A program made the translations under genes and the position numbers. The notes beneath the pieces were generated by a model. That model had not been told where the DNA came from, made no database searches, and saw only the letters and a list, made by a program, of their open reading frames with translations. Positions 51,641 to 61,100 of a DNA stretch of 64,000 bases are shown here, one piece after another. Source of the DNA: an uncultured Bacteroidales bacterium (GTDB lineage: Bacteria > Bacteroidota > Bacteroidia > Bacteroidales > WCHB1-69). Location: assembly GCA_900315245.1 (NCBI GenBank), contig OMYJ01000007.1, forward strand, positions 1 through 64,000. Direction: 5' to 3'. How positions within the stretch are numbered: position 1 is the first letter of the stretch; the number at the start of each line of letters is the position of its first letter.

Positions 51641-51689
51641 ATAACTTTTGACCAATAGCCTTCTAACCTTGAACCCTTGAACTTTGAAC
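51641..51689. repeat. Word array, TTGAACCCTTGAACTTTGAAC type
   Basis: ACTTTTGACCAATAGCC, TTCTAACCTTGAACCC and TTGAACTTTGAAC, between the tdh promoter and tRNA-Pro. It is the same word type as at 11040-11084. Confidence 0.6.
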
Positions 51690-51721
51690 AAAAAAACGGA
51701 CGTGACCATCGTCACATCCGT
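51690..51721 (-). terminator. Terminator of tRNA-Pro
   Basis: Eleven-bp stem ACGGACGTGAC / GTCACATCCGT (one wobble), loop CATC, T run on the minus strand. Confidence 0.75.
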
Positions 51722-51736
51722 TTTCCGTTTGATTCG

Positions 51737-51810
51737 TCGGGGTGAGAAGACTCGAACTTCCGACCCCTTGCACCCCATGCAAGTGCGCTAGCCAACTGCG
51801 CCACACCCCG
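51737..51810 (-). tRNA. tRNA-Pro (GGG)
   Basis: 74 bases on the minus strand. Acceptor CGGGGTG/CACCCCG, D arm GCGC-AGTTGGCTA-GCGC, anticodon arm CTTGC-ATGGGGT-GCAAG with anticodon GGG, T arm GAAG-TTCGAGT-CTTC. Discriminator A; CCA not encoded. Confidence 0.92.
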
Positions 51811-52005
51811 AGTCATTTACGGCGGCAAAGATACTATTTTTTTTGTTGTGTCGGCAAGTGTGAACTTTTTTTTATTTTATCTTTATGTTTTTGAAATTCA
51901 GATAGATATTTGAGGGTGTTAAAGAAAGACCTCCTGTTCTTCGCTGGATGATGGGATTGTTTTTCGGTGATTTTATGAAATGAAATGCGATTATCGGTAT
52001 AGGAC

Positions 52006-53835
52006 TTACCAATCCTCTTCCTCTGTCTCAAGCTCAAGTCTTGTGGCCGCGTCATAATATCTTTTGAAGACTTCCGCGCCATGGTGTAAGGGTGGGGGAG
52101 TGTCTGGATTTTGCAACAACTCGTTGCAGAACGTGAAAATCTTCTCGTTGGCGAACACCACGCACTTCACGCGGGCGCGGGTGAGAGCCACGTTCAGGCG
52201 GTTCGGACTGTAGAAAAACTCCAGATGGTCTTCCACCTCCGCAGGATTGGAGTTGGACATACTATATATAATGTAATCCTTTTCCTGTCCTTGCATCCGT
52301 TCCACCGTATCGACAAAGATGGTCTGCGCTATTTCCGCGCCGGCCTTTTCCAACAACGCCCGTCTGATTTCGCGGATCTGTGCCCGGTAGGGACTCATGA
52401 TGCCGATCTCGCTGACTGGCACACCGTTGCACAGCAGGTCGGTCACTATGTCGGCGGTGAGGTTGGCCTCGTAGGGGGAACGGCCGAGCGAGTCGAACTC
52501 GTGATGAATGACTAACAACTCGTTGGAGGGGTGCCTGACGATTTGCGGCGCGGATGGACAGTTAAAATCGGTATAAGGCTGCTGCAACGCATGTTTCGCG
52601 GCAATGCGTCCGCTGTAGAACAGTCGGTTCGGGATGCTGATCAGGTTTTCGTTGAGGCGGTACGATTGGTCTAGAAGGGTGATGTCTTGCGGGTAGAGGT
52701 CGGCGAGCCGTTTGAAGATGCTGCCGTCGAAGAAGCGGTTGCCGGTGTCCTGCGGCACGATGGGGTCGAGCTGCTGGTGGTCGCCGACGAAGATGAGCCG
52801 CGAGCCGCGCATGATGGCGGGCAGCGCGAGTGGGATGCTCATTTGTGCGGCCTCGTCCATGATGACGTAGTCGAAGAGCCAGCCGTCCAGCTTTTTGGAC
52901 GCGGGCGCGCAGAGGGCGAAAGGGGTGCCGCCCACCAAGAAACCATCCTGCGAAAGCTCAGAATCGTGCTGATATTCGTAACGTTTTAGCGACTTTTTGC
53001 GTGTGATGTGCGGATTGTTCATGATTTCGTCCGCCTGGTGCCGTTCCCCAACCTTCACCACGAACCGTTTGTCCTGCAGTTCGTTGGCGATGGCGTTGAG
53101 GCAGTTGTTAATGGCGGTGTGGGTGGGTGCGGTCACGAAAACCTTCTTGCCCATTTTCATCAGGTAATAGACGATTTTCGCGATGGTGAAGGTCTTGCCC
53201 GTGCCCGGCGGCCCTTGGATCAGATGGAAATAGTTGCAAACGAAGGATTTGCGGATGGCTTCGTTCTGCGAAGGGTTGCCACAGTCCGGCGACGGCGATT
53301 CGCGGTACTGGTTGTGGAATTGTCCGGTGAGGAACCGTTCGAGGTGCTCGCAGTAGTCGGGGTTACCGTAAAGGTTCTCCCACGTGGCGCGGAGCAGTCG
53401 CTGGGTGATGTTTGAGTTTACGGCATTCACTTCCCAGCCGTCATGCGGGTAGTTTCTGATATCCAGCATGTTGTGTTGGTATTCGTAACTATTGGAGCGC
53501 AGCACGAAGTCGTTCACATCGTCCAGTTCGATCTCCATGATGAAAGAGTGCGGGCCGTGACTGAGCCGCACCTGCGTGCCCTCGCGGAATTTGGAGATGT
53601 TGTAGTCGCAGTGGATATGCACGCGGTTGATGTAGCGTAGGGCGCCGGTCGGAGCGGGCACGAAGCGAGAGGGCGCCCCGTCGTAGAACTCGAACTCCGC
53701 GTGCAGGTTGGTCATCGTGTAGCCCCGGCTCACGCGTTCGCGCAACGGCCGTTCCATCAGTTCGTTGTATTCCTGATCCTGCCGTTGCTGCTGGATGTCG
53801 ATGGCGTCGGAAAGCTTTTCGAGAAAGTGTGTCAT
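52006..53835 (-). CDS. SF1 helicase, Dna2/Upf1-like
   Basis: 609 residues. Walker A QGPPGTGKTFT at 207-217, motif Ia VTAPTHTAINN, Walker B VIMDEAAQ, motif III FVGDHQQLDPI, motif IV/V region GIMSPYRAQI, DTVERMQGQEKD and motif VI NVALTRAR. An N-terminal beta-barrel-like region (about 40-150) is as in Upf1-like enzymes. No nuclease domain of its own. The co-directional gene 54408-55748 encodes two nuclease domains; the two may form a helicase-nuclease system with the four-helix-bundle gene inserted between them. Confidence 0.9.
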   Translation of the reverse strand: MTHFLEKLSDAIDIQQQRQDQEYNELMERPLRERVSRGYTMTNLHAEFEFYDGAPSRFVPAPTGALRYINRVHIHCDYNISKFREGTQVRLSHGPHSFIMEIELDDVNDFVLRSNSYEYQHNMLDIRNYPHDGWEVNAVNSNITQRLLRATWENLYGNPDYCEHLERFLTGQFHNQYRESPSPDCGNPSQNEAIRKSFVCNYFHLIQGPPGTGKTFTIAKIVYYLMKMGKKVFVTAPTHTAINNCLNAIANELQDKRFVVKVGERHQADEIMNNPHITRKKSLKRYEYQHDSELSQDGFLVGGTPFALCAPASKKLDGWLFDYVIMDEAAQMSIPLALPAIMRGSRLIFVGDHQQLDPIVPQDTGNRFFDGSIFKRLADLYPQDITLLDQSYRLNENLISIPNRLFYSGRIAAKHALQQPYTDFNCPSAPQIVRHPSNELLVIHHEFDSLGRSPYEANLTADIVTDLLCNGVPVSEIGIMSPYRAQIREIRRALLEKAGAEIAQTIFVDTVERMQGQEKDYIIYSMSNSNPAEVEDHLEFFYSPNRLNVALTRARVKCVVFANEKIFTFCNELLQNPDTPPPLHHGAEVFKRYYDAATRLELETEEEDW

Positions 53836-53867
53836 AATTGTAAGTTTTAGCGTGTGTTGTTATTATT

Positions 53868-53940
53868 AGGCAAAAGGCAAAAGGCAAAAGGTAAAAGGTA
53901 AAAGGCAAAAGGTAAAAGGCAAAAGGCAATAGGGATTAGG
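53868..53940. repeat. Heptamer array AAAAGGC/AAAAGGT (left arm of the second four-helix unit)
   Basis: Nine or so consecutive AAAAGG(C/T) words followed by AATAGGGATTAGG, which overlaps the end of the 53936-54307 gene. Confidence 0.85.
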
Positions 53941-54307
53941 ATAGTTGTTGGTGAAGTTTGTTTATGATAGAGGTTAGCATTTTTTTTATTTCAGAAATAG
54001 TGGCAGTTAATGATTTAACGATTTCCGAAGATAAGGGATGAATTTTTTGGCATAAAAGTATTTGGGTTTCCAATTCGTATGCGGAACCTCTTGCAATGGT
54101 TAGAAATTGGGCATAGCTTTTAGGCGTTTGTCGCCCATATCCTTCAGCGATATTTGAAGGAATAGAAACTGCGGCTCTTCTCATTTGATCAGACAAGCCG
54201 TAGGTCTCTTCTTTGGGTAGCATTTTAGTGGTTTTATATACGTCAACCACTAAATTCATGGCTTTTTGCCACACTAATAAATCTTTGTAATCATTAATCT
54301 TATTCAT
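53936..54307 (-). CDS. Four-helix-bundle protein (23S rRNA IVP/Avd-like family), second copy
   Basis: 123 residues. Same family pattern as 16731-17105: LLVWQKAMNLVVDVYKTTK, YGLSDQMRRAAVSIPSNIAEG (in parts), FLTIARGSAYELETQILL and a helical C-terminus. Identity between the two copies is moderate, so they are not a recent duplication. Heptamer arrays lie on both sides in inverted orientation, AAAAGGC on one and TTGCCTG on the other. It separates a nuclease gene from a helicase gene. Confidence 0.9.
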   Translation of the reverse strand: MNKINDYKDLLVWQKAMNLVVDVYKTTKMLPKEETYGLSDQMRRAAVSIPSNIAEGYGRQTPKSYAQFLTIARGSAYELETQILLCQKIHPLSSEIVKSLTATISEIKKMLTSIINKLHQQLS

Positions 54308-54344
54308 AATATAATGTTTTGGTATTTAATATGACTTTTGTTTT

Positions 54345-54421
54345 CTGTTGCCTGTTGCCTGTTGCCTGTTGCCTGTTGCCTGTTGCCTGTTGCCTGTTGC
54401 CTGTTGCCTATTGCCTGATAC
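54345..54421. repeat. Perfect heptamer array CTGTTGC (right arm of the second four-helix unit)
   Basis: Nine exact copies of CTGTTGC (54345-54407), then CTATTGC and CTGATAC. On the minus strand the nuclease stop codon TAG lies inside the last words (CAATAGGCAACAGG). Confidence 0.92.
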
Positions 54422-55748
54422 TTAAAGAAATAAGCGCGGCAATCATTTCCCGCACTTCCTGAACGCGGTAGTCGGAGAGCTTAATCGTGTAATACCGGTC
54501 GTATTCCGGATGTAGCACGCAGAGGATCATGGAGGAGATTTTCATGCCGTACTCGGTTTCGAGGATGTATTTGTAGAAGCTCTGCTGGAGCTCGTAGTGG
54601 TAGTAGCTGGAGTTGTCGAGGTGGGAGAGGATGGAGAGGCCGCGGCCTGTGCCGTATTTCTTGGGGTAGCCGTCGATGATGAGGTTCTTGCTGCGCTTCC
54701 AGTCAACCATCACGAAGTTGCCATCGGGCTTGCGGAAGAGCGCATCGACGGTGCCGGCAATGCCGTACTGCGGGAGCGTGACGATCTTCTCCGCATCGTA
54801 AAATTCGAGCCCGCGCCTGAGAATCTGCTCCTCATGGAACTTAAGGAAGAGCTGGAATTCCTTGAAATCCTCTTCGTGAGGTCTCCCTTTCAGGAAATAT
54901 TCGATTTGCTGGTGCATGAACGTGCCGCGCTCGGAGGGCTCGAGCATCTTGCGGACGACCTCTTCGCGGGTTTTACCCGATTCGGTCATAAAGTGCTCGA
55001 TGTAGGCCTCCTCATCAAAGAAGGGAAAGAATTTCTCGATAAGAGTGGTCACGGAGGTGTAGTCTGCCGTGCCGGTCTGGTTGCGGGCGTCGGCATACGT
55101 GTGCGAAGCCTCGTTGAAGACGATGTCAGGGTGGACGGATCTGTATGACCGGGAATCGTTCTCAGCCACCTTCTCGCGCAGTTCGGGAAGGAACTCGGGC
55201 TGCCCGAACGACTGGATCTGCAGGAGCTTCTCGCGAGACAGCTCCTTCTCCATTTCCACCGCCTCTTTTTGTGTCCACCGCTGTTCTGGCTGCACGATTC
55301 CGTCGAGTACCTCGTTTTCCCCTTTCAATGTGGCAACGATCCGCCGAAGCAGCTCCACGCAAGCATCAGCCTGCTCGTGTACCTGCCGTTCGGTGAACCG
55401 CACCACCGTCCATCCGCAGTCGTTGAAGTATCGGACGCGCACCGCATCCTTGCCTTCCGTATAATGCATCGGGAAACGGTACCAACCGTGGTAAGGCGCG
55501 TCAATCTCCACGTCAATGAGGATGCCGTTACTCTCATCCATCAGTGCCATCCCAGGTTCGTAAGGGATAGCGCGACAAAGGACATCCAGATGGCAATCTT
55601 GATGCAAAATGGTACCCAAACCGCTGTTTTTCAATATATTGAAAAAATAATCATCGGAAAAACCGTGAATATCGGAACGGCCGGACTGCGGCGGCGTGAC
55701 ATCCGCATTATTCGTTGACCATGAAATGATCGGGTAATTTGTTTTCAT
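54408..55748 (-). CDS. Double PD-(D/E)XK nuclease-like protein
   Basis: 446 residues. The first domain resembles DUF559/Vsr-like nucleases: MALMDESNGILIDVEIDAPYH (in parts) then RVRYFNDCGWTVVRFTERQV. The second is RecB/Exo-like: TSVTTLIEKFFPFFDE, RGTFMHQQIEYFL, the GIAGTVDALFRKPDGNFVMVDWK core (D and D-x-K) and the YHYELQQSFYKYILE segment with its Q-x-x-x-Y. Two nuclease folds in one chain next to an SF1 helicase suggest DNA processing or defence. The C-terminal residues SIRQ and the stop are partly encoded by the repeat. Confidence 0.75.
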   Translation of the reverse strand: MKTNYPIISWSTNNADVTPPQSGRSDIHGFSDDYFFNILKNSGLGTILHQDCHLDVLCRAIPYEPGMALMDESNGILIDVEIDAPYHGWYRFPMHYTEGKDAVRVRYFNDCGWTVVRFTERQVHEQADACVELLRRIVATLKGENEVLDGIVQPEQRWTQKEAVEMEKELSREKLLQIQSFGQPEFLPELREKVAENDSRSYRSVHPDIVFNEASHTYADARNQTGTADYTSVTTLIEKFFPFFDEEAYIEHFMTESGKTREEVVRKMLEPSERGTFMHQQIEYFLKGRPHEEDFKEFQLFLKFHEEQILRRGLEFYDAEKIVTLPQYGIAGTVDALFRKPDGNFVMVDWKRSKNLIIDGYPKKYGTGRGLSILSHLDNSSYYHYELQQSFYKYILETEYGMKISSMILCVLHPEYDRYYTIKLSDYRVQEVREMIAALISLSIRQ

Positions 55749-55787
55749 CGTTTTTATCGTATCATTACATATTTCGCAAAATTCATT

Positions 55788-56270
55788 TTAATTCGCCGAC
55801 CCCTTCTCCTCGTATTTTTCCAGCACAATCCCGAAACTCTCAATCCCCTCTACCACATCGGTTCTCATGCCGTGAGTGACGGTGAAGATGTACTCGCCGT
55901 TGTAGGAAAATCTCACCTTCGGCTGGAACAGGAACTTGTTGTCTTTCAGCCTTCCCTGGCCGCGCCCGGTCCAGTTGCCGAACTTGTCGCAGAGGATGAA
56001 CCCTAACGTGTCTTGCTCGGTGTGACCATCGGGGTATTTCGTCCTCATGAAGACATAAAAGTTCTGCGTTTCGAAGTCGGTGGTGTTGCGGATCAGGAAG
56101 TACATGTTGTAGTACTGCATGGAGTCTTCGATGTTCATCTTGAAATACAGCGGCTTGTCAACCGCCCATTTCTCGTGCGGCACCGATTTGACCTCGCTGT
56201 AGTAGGTTTTCGGGTTGCAGCTGCAGAATAGCAGTGCGACGCAGGCGATGATGAATGTGATGCGTTTCAT
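55788..56270 (-). CDS. gldH: Gliding motility lipoprotein GldH
   Basis: 160 residues from ATG 56270 (MKRITFIIACVALLFCSCNP). The lipobox ends at the Cys of LLFCSC. The body is a beta-sandwich with YYNMYFLIRNTTDFETQN, CDKFGNWTGRGQGRLKD and FTVTHGMRTDVVEGIESFG, diagnostic of GldH. Found across Bacteroidota, also in non-gliders. It follows the ricT-like gene by 4 bases. Confidence 0.9.
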   Translation of the reverse strand: MKRITFIIACVALLFCSCNPKTYYSEVKSVPHEKWAVDKPLYFKMNIEDSMQYYNMYFLIRNTTDFETQNFYVFMRTKYPDGHTEQDTLGFILCDKFGNWTGRGQGRLKDNKFLFQPKVRFSYNGEYIFTVTHGMRTDVVEGIESFGIVLEKYEEKGSAN

Positions 56271-56274
56271 GGGG

Positions 56275-57900
56275 TTAGGAATCTGCAATGTGTTTGAGTT
56301 CTTCGGCACTGACGTTTCCGCCTTCCTCCATCTTCTTCTGGTTGACGACGGCGAAACCTTCTAAGTTCTCGGGCATCTTGCCCTGCTCGTTCATTTTGAT
56401 GATCTGTTTCACCCGGTCAAGCGGAATGGAGAAGAGGTTATTGGGATCGTCCTGATAGGCGTACCATACCAGCTTCTTGAAGATGTCAATTTTGTTGTAT
56501 ATACCCTTGCCTTTCTGGGTTTTCAGCACCACATGAGGGGAAGGGAACTCTTTGAGTTCGCGTTGGTAGGTTTCCTGCTCGAAATTGAGGCAGCATTTGA
56601 GTTTGCCGCACATACCGGCGAGCTTCTGCGGGTTAAGGGAGAGCTGCTGGGTGCGGGCGGTGTTGGTGGAAACGGACTGGAAGTTGGTGAGCCACTGCGA
56701 GCAGCAGAGTTCGCGGCCGCAGGAGCCGATGCCGCCCAACCGTGCTGCTTCTTGCCGCACACCGATCTGACGCATCTCGATACGGATGTGGAACTGCTCA
56801 GCCAGAATCTTGATCAGTTCGCGGAAATCCACACGCTCCTCGGCGGAATAGTAGAAGATGGCTTTCGTGCCGTCGCCTTGGTACTCCACATCGTTGACCT
56901 TCATCTTCAGGTCGAGGTCCCAAGCCGTGTAGCGCGAGGAGAGCATGGTGGTGTACTCCTTATCGACGGTGGCGATCCACTCTTCGATGTCGGCATAGCG
57001 GGCGTGTCGGTAGAGTTTTTTCGTGACATCCTCCGGCTTCACGTGCTTGGCCTGCATCTGCCGCTGTACCTGTAAACCGAGCATGGAGACAATGCCGATG
57101 TCGTGACCGGTGTTGGCCTCCACAGCCACGATGTCGCCCACCTTGATAGTGGCATTTGGCGGCAGCAAGAAGAAATCTTTGTGGCTGTTTTTGAAGCGCA
57201 CCTCGGCGATGGGGAACTCCAGATGCTCCAGTCCAATCTCAAGGTTGTCCATCCAGTTCATGGAGGGCAGCTTGCAGGAACTGTACTGGTATTGCGAGCA
57301 ATGCGCGTGTTCCGGATTGGGAAGATCTTTCAAACCGCGGGTGTGGAAGATGTTGGCAGCAATTTTGCCGGCCTCATGCGACACACCTGTGCGGATGTCG
57401 ATGTCAAGATATTGCTCCCAATCTTCGCCTTGTGACGGGACGTTGCTTTCAAGATCCTGTTTGTCAATGGCAGCGGTCTTCCGCCGCAGACTCTTGGTGG
57501 CCTCCTCCAACTCCTCGGCGGTCATCGTGTCGAAATATTCACGGTCTTCTTCCGTTTCATCTTCGGAATGCTCAAGGGAGGGATCTTTCAGCAGCCGTTC
57601 GCCTTTGGCTTTGTTTTTCTCGCGCCGACGGTTGTTGTTGTCTTTGCGATTACGGTTATTGTCAGCGTTTTGTCCTTTGTCCGCTTCTTGCCCTTTCCCC
57701 TTGTTTTGTCCTTTATCCGCGCTTTTTTCCTTCTCTTTGGGTGCCTCGTTTTGCGTAGGCTCCGGGCGGTCCGCCTTATTCGTCGCCTTATCTTCAACGT
57801 TCTTGTTGTCAGTTGTATTTACGTTCGCATGGGTCTCTTTCTGAAGTTCATCACCGTCGTTCCTGCGGTGGTTTCTGCGTCTATTATTGTCGTTTCTCAT
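56275..57900 (-). CDS. PSP1-domain protein, RicT/YaaT-like
   Basis: 541 residues. The first 150 are low-complexity Lys/Asn/Glu (RNA-binding-like). The conserved core has VEANTGHDIGIVSMLG, the Cys motifs GIGSCGRELCCSQW and GMCGKLKCCLNFE that bind iron-sulfur clusters in the RicT family, and IFYYSAEERVDFRELIKILA. In Bacillus, RicT acts with RicA/RicF on RNase Y-dependent processing; the Bacteroidota role is unknown. Cotranscribed with gldH from the -7 box at 57920. Confidence 0.9.
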   Translation of the reverse strand: MRNDNNRRRNHRRNDGDELQKETHANVNTTDNKNVEDKATNKADRPEPTQNEAPKEKEKSADKGQNKGKGQEADKGQNADNNRNRKDNNNRRREKNKAKGERLLKDPSLEHSEDETEEDREYFDTMTAEELEEATKSLRRKTAAIDKQDLESNVPSQGEDWEQYLDIDIRTGVSHEAGKIAANIFHTRGLKDLPNPEHAHCSQYQYSSCKLPSMNWMDNLEIGLEHLEFPIAEVRFKNSHKDFFLLPPNATIKVGDIVAVEANTGHDIGIVSMLGLQVQRQMQAKHVKPEDVTKKLYRHARYADIEEWIATVDKEYTTMLSSRYTAWDLDLKMKVNDVEYQGDGTKAIFYYSAEERVDFRELIKILAEQFHIRIEMRQIGVRQEAARLGGIGSCGRELCCSQWLTNFQSVSTNTARTQQLSLNPQKLAGMCGKLKCCLNFEQETYQRELKEFPSPHVVLKTQKGKGIYNKIDIFKKLVWYAYQDDPNNLFSIPLDRVKQIIKMNEQGKMPENLEGFAVVNQKKMEEGGNVSAEELKHIADS

Positions 57901-57919
57901 TTCAAAAGTAATTAAGCGG

Positions 57920-57927
57920 CAAAGATA
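57920..57927 (-). promoter_or_regulatory. -7 box of the ricT-like gene
   Basis: TATCTTTG on the minus strand, 20 bases upstream of ATG 57900. Confidence 0.65.
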
Positions 57928-57941
57928 CGATTTTTTTAATG

Positions 57942-58104
57942 AAGAATGATGAATGATGAATGCTGAATGTAGAATGAAGAATGATGAATGAAGAATGATG
58001 AATGTAGAATGTAGAATGTAGAATGATGAAGAAGAATTGGATTGATAATTCGCCTAATTCGCAAAATTCGCCGATAATTCGTCTAATTCGTAAAATTCGC
58101 AGAA
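57942..58104. repeat. Two word arrays, GAATGATGAATGTA type and AATTCGCCTAATTCG type
   Basis: GAAGAATGATGAATGATG, AATGCTGAATGTAGAATG and further such words (57942-58031), then AATTCGCCTAATTCGCAAAA with ATTCGCCGATAATTCGTC (58047-58104). They fill the gap between secDF and the ricT-like gene. Confidence 0.8.
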
Positions 58105-58105
58105 G

Positions 58106-58131
58106 AAAAAGGGGAGTCGGCAAGACTCCCC
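58106..58131 (-). terminator. secDF terminator
   Basis: Eight-bp stem GGGGAGTC (58111-58118) / GACTCCCC (58124-58131) with a 5-base loop, then T run on the minus strand. Confidence 0.85.
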
Positions 58132-58156
58132 TCAAAGTATCTAAATTAAAATGAAC

Positions 58157-61100
58157 TTACTTTCTCGGTTCTTCGTCGCGGCCGGCTTTCTTCTTGTTCA
58201 GCTTCAACAAATCGTAAGCCAACGGGTTGGACACGAAGATACCGGAGTAGGTACCGAACGCGATACCGACGAACATGGCGAACACGAATCCGCGGATGAC
58301 TTCGCCGCCGAAGATGAAGATCACCAACAGGGTGACCAAGGTGGTGGCGGCGGTGTTCACGTTACGTCCCAACGTGCCGTTGATAGCGGCGTTGAAGTTG
58401 GCGTAGTTGCTGCGTTTCGGGTACAGAGCCAAGTTCTCACGCACACGGTCGAAGATGACCACCACGTTGTTGATGGAGTAACCGATGACCGTCAAGATAG
58501 CGGCGATGAAGTTCTGGTCGATTTCCATCGTGAACGGCAGCACCTTGTAGAACAAGGAGAACATACCGATGGTCAGGAAGGAGTCGTGGAACAGGGCGAA
58601 GACACCGGCCATACCGAACTGCCAGTTGCGGAAACGGATGGCGATGTAGATGAAGATCAACACCAGGGAAGCCAGCACGGCCCAGAAAGCGTTGCGCAAC
58701 AGCTCGCGGGCGACTGTGGGCTGGATCTTCGATGACGACTGGATACCACGGACATCGTTGGTCAGATGTGTGAAGTCGTATTCAGTGAGATCCTTCTTGT
58801 CATAGAAGCCCTTCAAAGCGTTGTAAAGTTTCTTCTCACAAAGTTCGTCGTCCTTCACGTCGTTGCTCTCAATCTTGTAGTTGGTCACGATACGGACTTG
58901 GTTGTTGCTACCGAAGGTCTTGACCTCGGGGGAACCGCCGAATTCTTTGATGACAGCCTCACGGACATCCTTGGTGATGACATCCTTGTCGAAGCGCACC
59001 ACATAGCTGCGGCCGCCGGTGAAGTCAACACCGGGTTGCAGACCGAGAGTGAAGAAGGAGATCAGGGAGATGATGATCAAGGAACCGGAAAGGATATAGA
59101 AGAACTTTCTGGTCTTGAGGAAGTCGAAATGAGTGTTGGTGAACGCATTGATAGTCAGCGGGGTGCCAACGGAGAACTCTTTGCCTCTCTTAAGACGAGC
59201 CTCGATGATCACGCGAGCCACAAGGATGGCGGTGAACAAGGATGACAAGATACCGATGATCAACGTGGTGGCGAAACCTTGAATAGGACCGGAACCGAAG
59301 ATGTACAGCACGATAGCGGTGATCAAGGTGGTGACGTTACCGTCGATGATGGCGGAGTAGGAGTGTTTGAAACCTTCGTCGATGGCCACGCGCATACCCT
59401 TGCCGGCGCGCACTTCCTCGCGCACGCGTTCATATATAATCACGTTCGCATCGACAGCCATACCCAAGGTGAGGACGATACCGGCGATACCAGGCAGCGT
59501 CAGGACAGCACCCATGGAGGCGAGAATGCCGATGATGAAGAAGACGTTCATCAACAGGGCGAGGTCAGCGACCAGACCGGCACGGCTGTAGTAGAAGAAC
59601 ATGTAGATGATGACTAACAGGAAGGCACCGAGGAAGGAGAGCAAACCGGAACGGATGGATTCCTTACCCAGTGTAGGACCGACGATTTCGGATTGGACAA
59701 TGTTGACGCCAGCCTCCAGGTTACCGGAGTTCAGCACGGTGGCGAGGTCCTTCGCTTCTTCGATGGTGAAGTTACCGGAGATTTCGGAGTTGCCGTTCGG
59801 AATCTCACTGCGCACGGTAGGTGCGGAATAGACGAACTGGTCGAGCACGATAGCGATGTTGGTCATCTTGGTGCTGTTGTTGGCGGCCTCGCGGGTGATC
59901 TTGCGCCACTCGTCGGCGGCTTGGTCTTCCATAGACATGGTGACGACCACGCGGTTGTTTTGGTCAACGTCCTGACGGGCGGTGCGCACCACGCGGTTGC
60001 CTCCGATGGTTTCAGAGCTCAACAGCGGTCCGAAACGCTCGTTTTTGCGTTTGAGAGGGTAGAGGGGGAACAGGTTGCCCATTTCGCGTTCAGCGGAACC
60101 CCAGTAAAACACCACATTGGGGTCGCCGAGGATGCGGCTCAGTTCAGGGAGGAGCTGGTCAACATGCGGCATTTCAGCTTCCTTGAAATAAGCGATGGCG
60201 ATACCGCCAGCAGTGGCTGCATGGCTGAGGATGGCGCCTTCGCCAATCTCTTCGTCTTCCTCGTCCTCATCTTCGTCAGCGGGAACGGTGTTGTCCAAAG
60301 CTGCGAGGGTGGTGTCAGCGGCGAGAGCAGCGTCCAGTGCGGTGTCGGCCTCGGATTTCGGGGCGGCATTCTTTCTGGCCTGCAACTCTTGGGCTAATTT
60401 GGCGTCGGCTTCGGCGAAGCGCTGTTGGATGGACTTGCCGCCAACCACGTCGTTATAGACTTCCCAGAACTCCAGCTTGGCGGTGCTCTTCAACAGGTCG
60501 GTGACACGCTCGGGTTCCTTCACGCCGGGCAGCTCCACGAGGATACGGCCGCCTTGCAGCATCTGCAGGTTGGGCTGTGCCACACCGAAACGGTCGATAC
60601 GGGTACGCAGGATCTTGAACGTACGATCGACAATCTCGTTGCTCTCCTTGCGGATGAAACTGATAATGTCGTCGTCGGAGGCGTTCTTCAAACCTGAACG
60701 TTCGCCGAAATAGGTGCGCAGGTTGGCGTTGTTGAGGTTCAGCGCCTTTTTCTCCGCGTTGAAGTTCTTCACGAAAATATCGATAAAGTCACCGTTCACC
60801 GTCTTGGCGTATTCGGTCTGTGCCTTCTCAAAGGCGTTCTTGAACAGTTGGTCGTCAGTGTTGGTGGCCAAGCTCTTCACAGCGTCGGGCATGGAAATCT
60901 CCAGGGTCACGTTCATACCGCCCTTCAAGTCCAGACCCAGGTTCAACTCTTTGTACTTACATTGTTTGTAAGTGTTTCCGAGATAGACGGTTGAGTCGTT
61001 CATGCCGGTCAGATACTGGCGCGTGCGGGCATCCACCAGGGAATCAACCAAATGCTTTTCGAGCATAACGTCACCGTTAGCCGCTTTCTTTACTTCCGCG

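Noticed and set aside
51737..51810. tRNA genes as attachment sites of an integrated element
   Set aside because: No integrase gene or direct repeat of a tRNA 3' end was found near either tRNA.
54345..54421. CTGTTGC array as a CRISPR
   Set aside because: The repeats are 7 bases and contiguous, with no spacers and no cas genes nearby.
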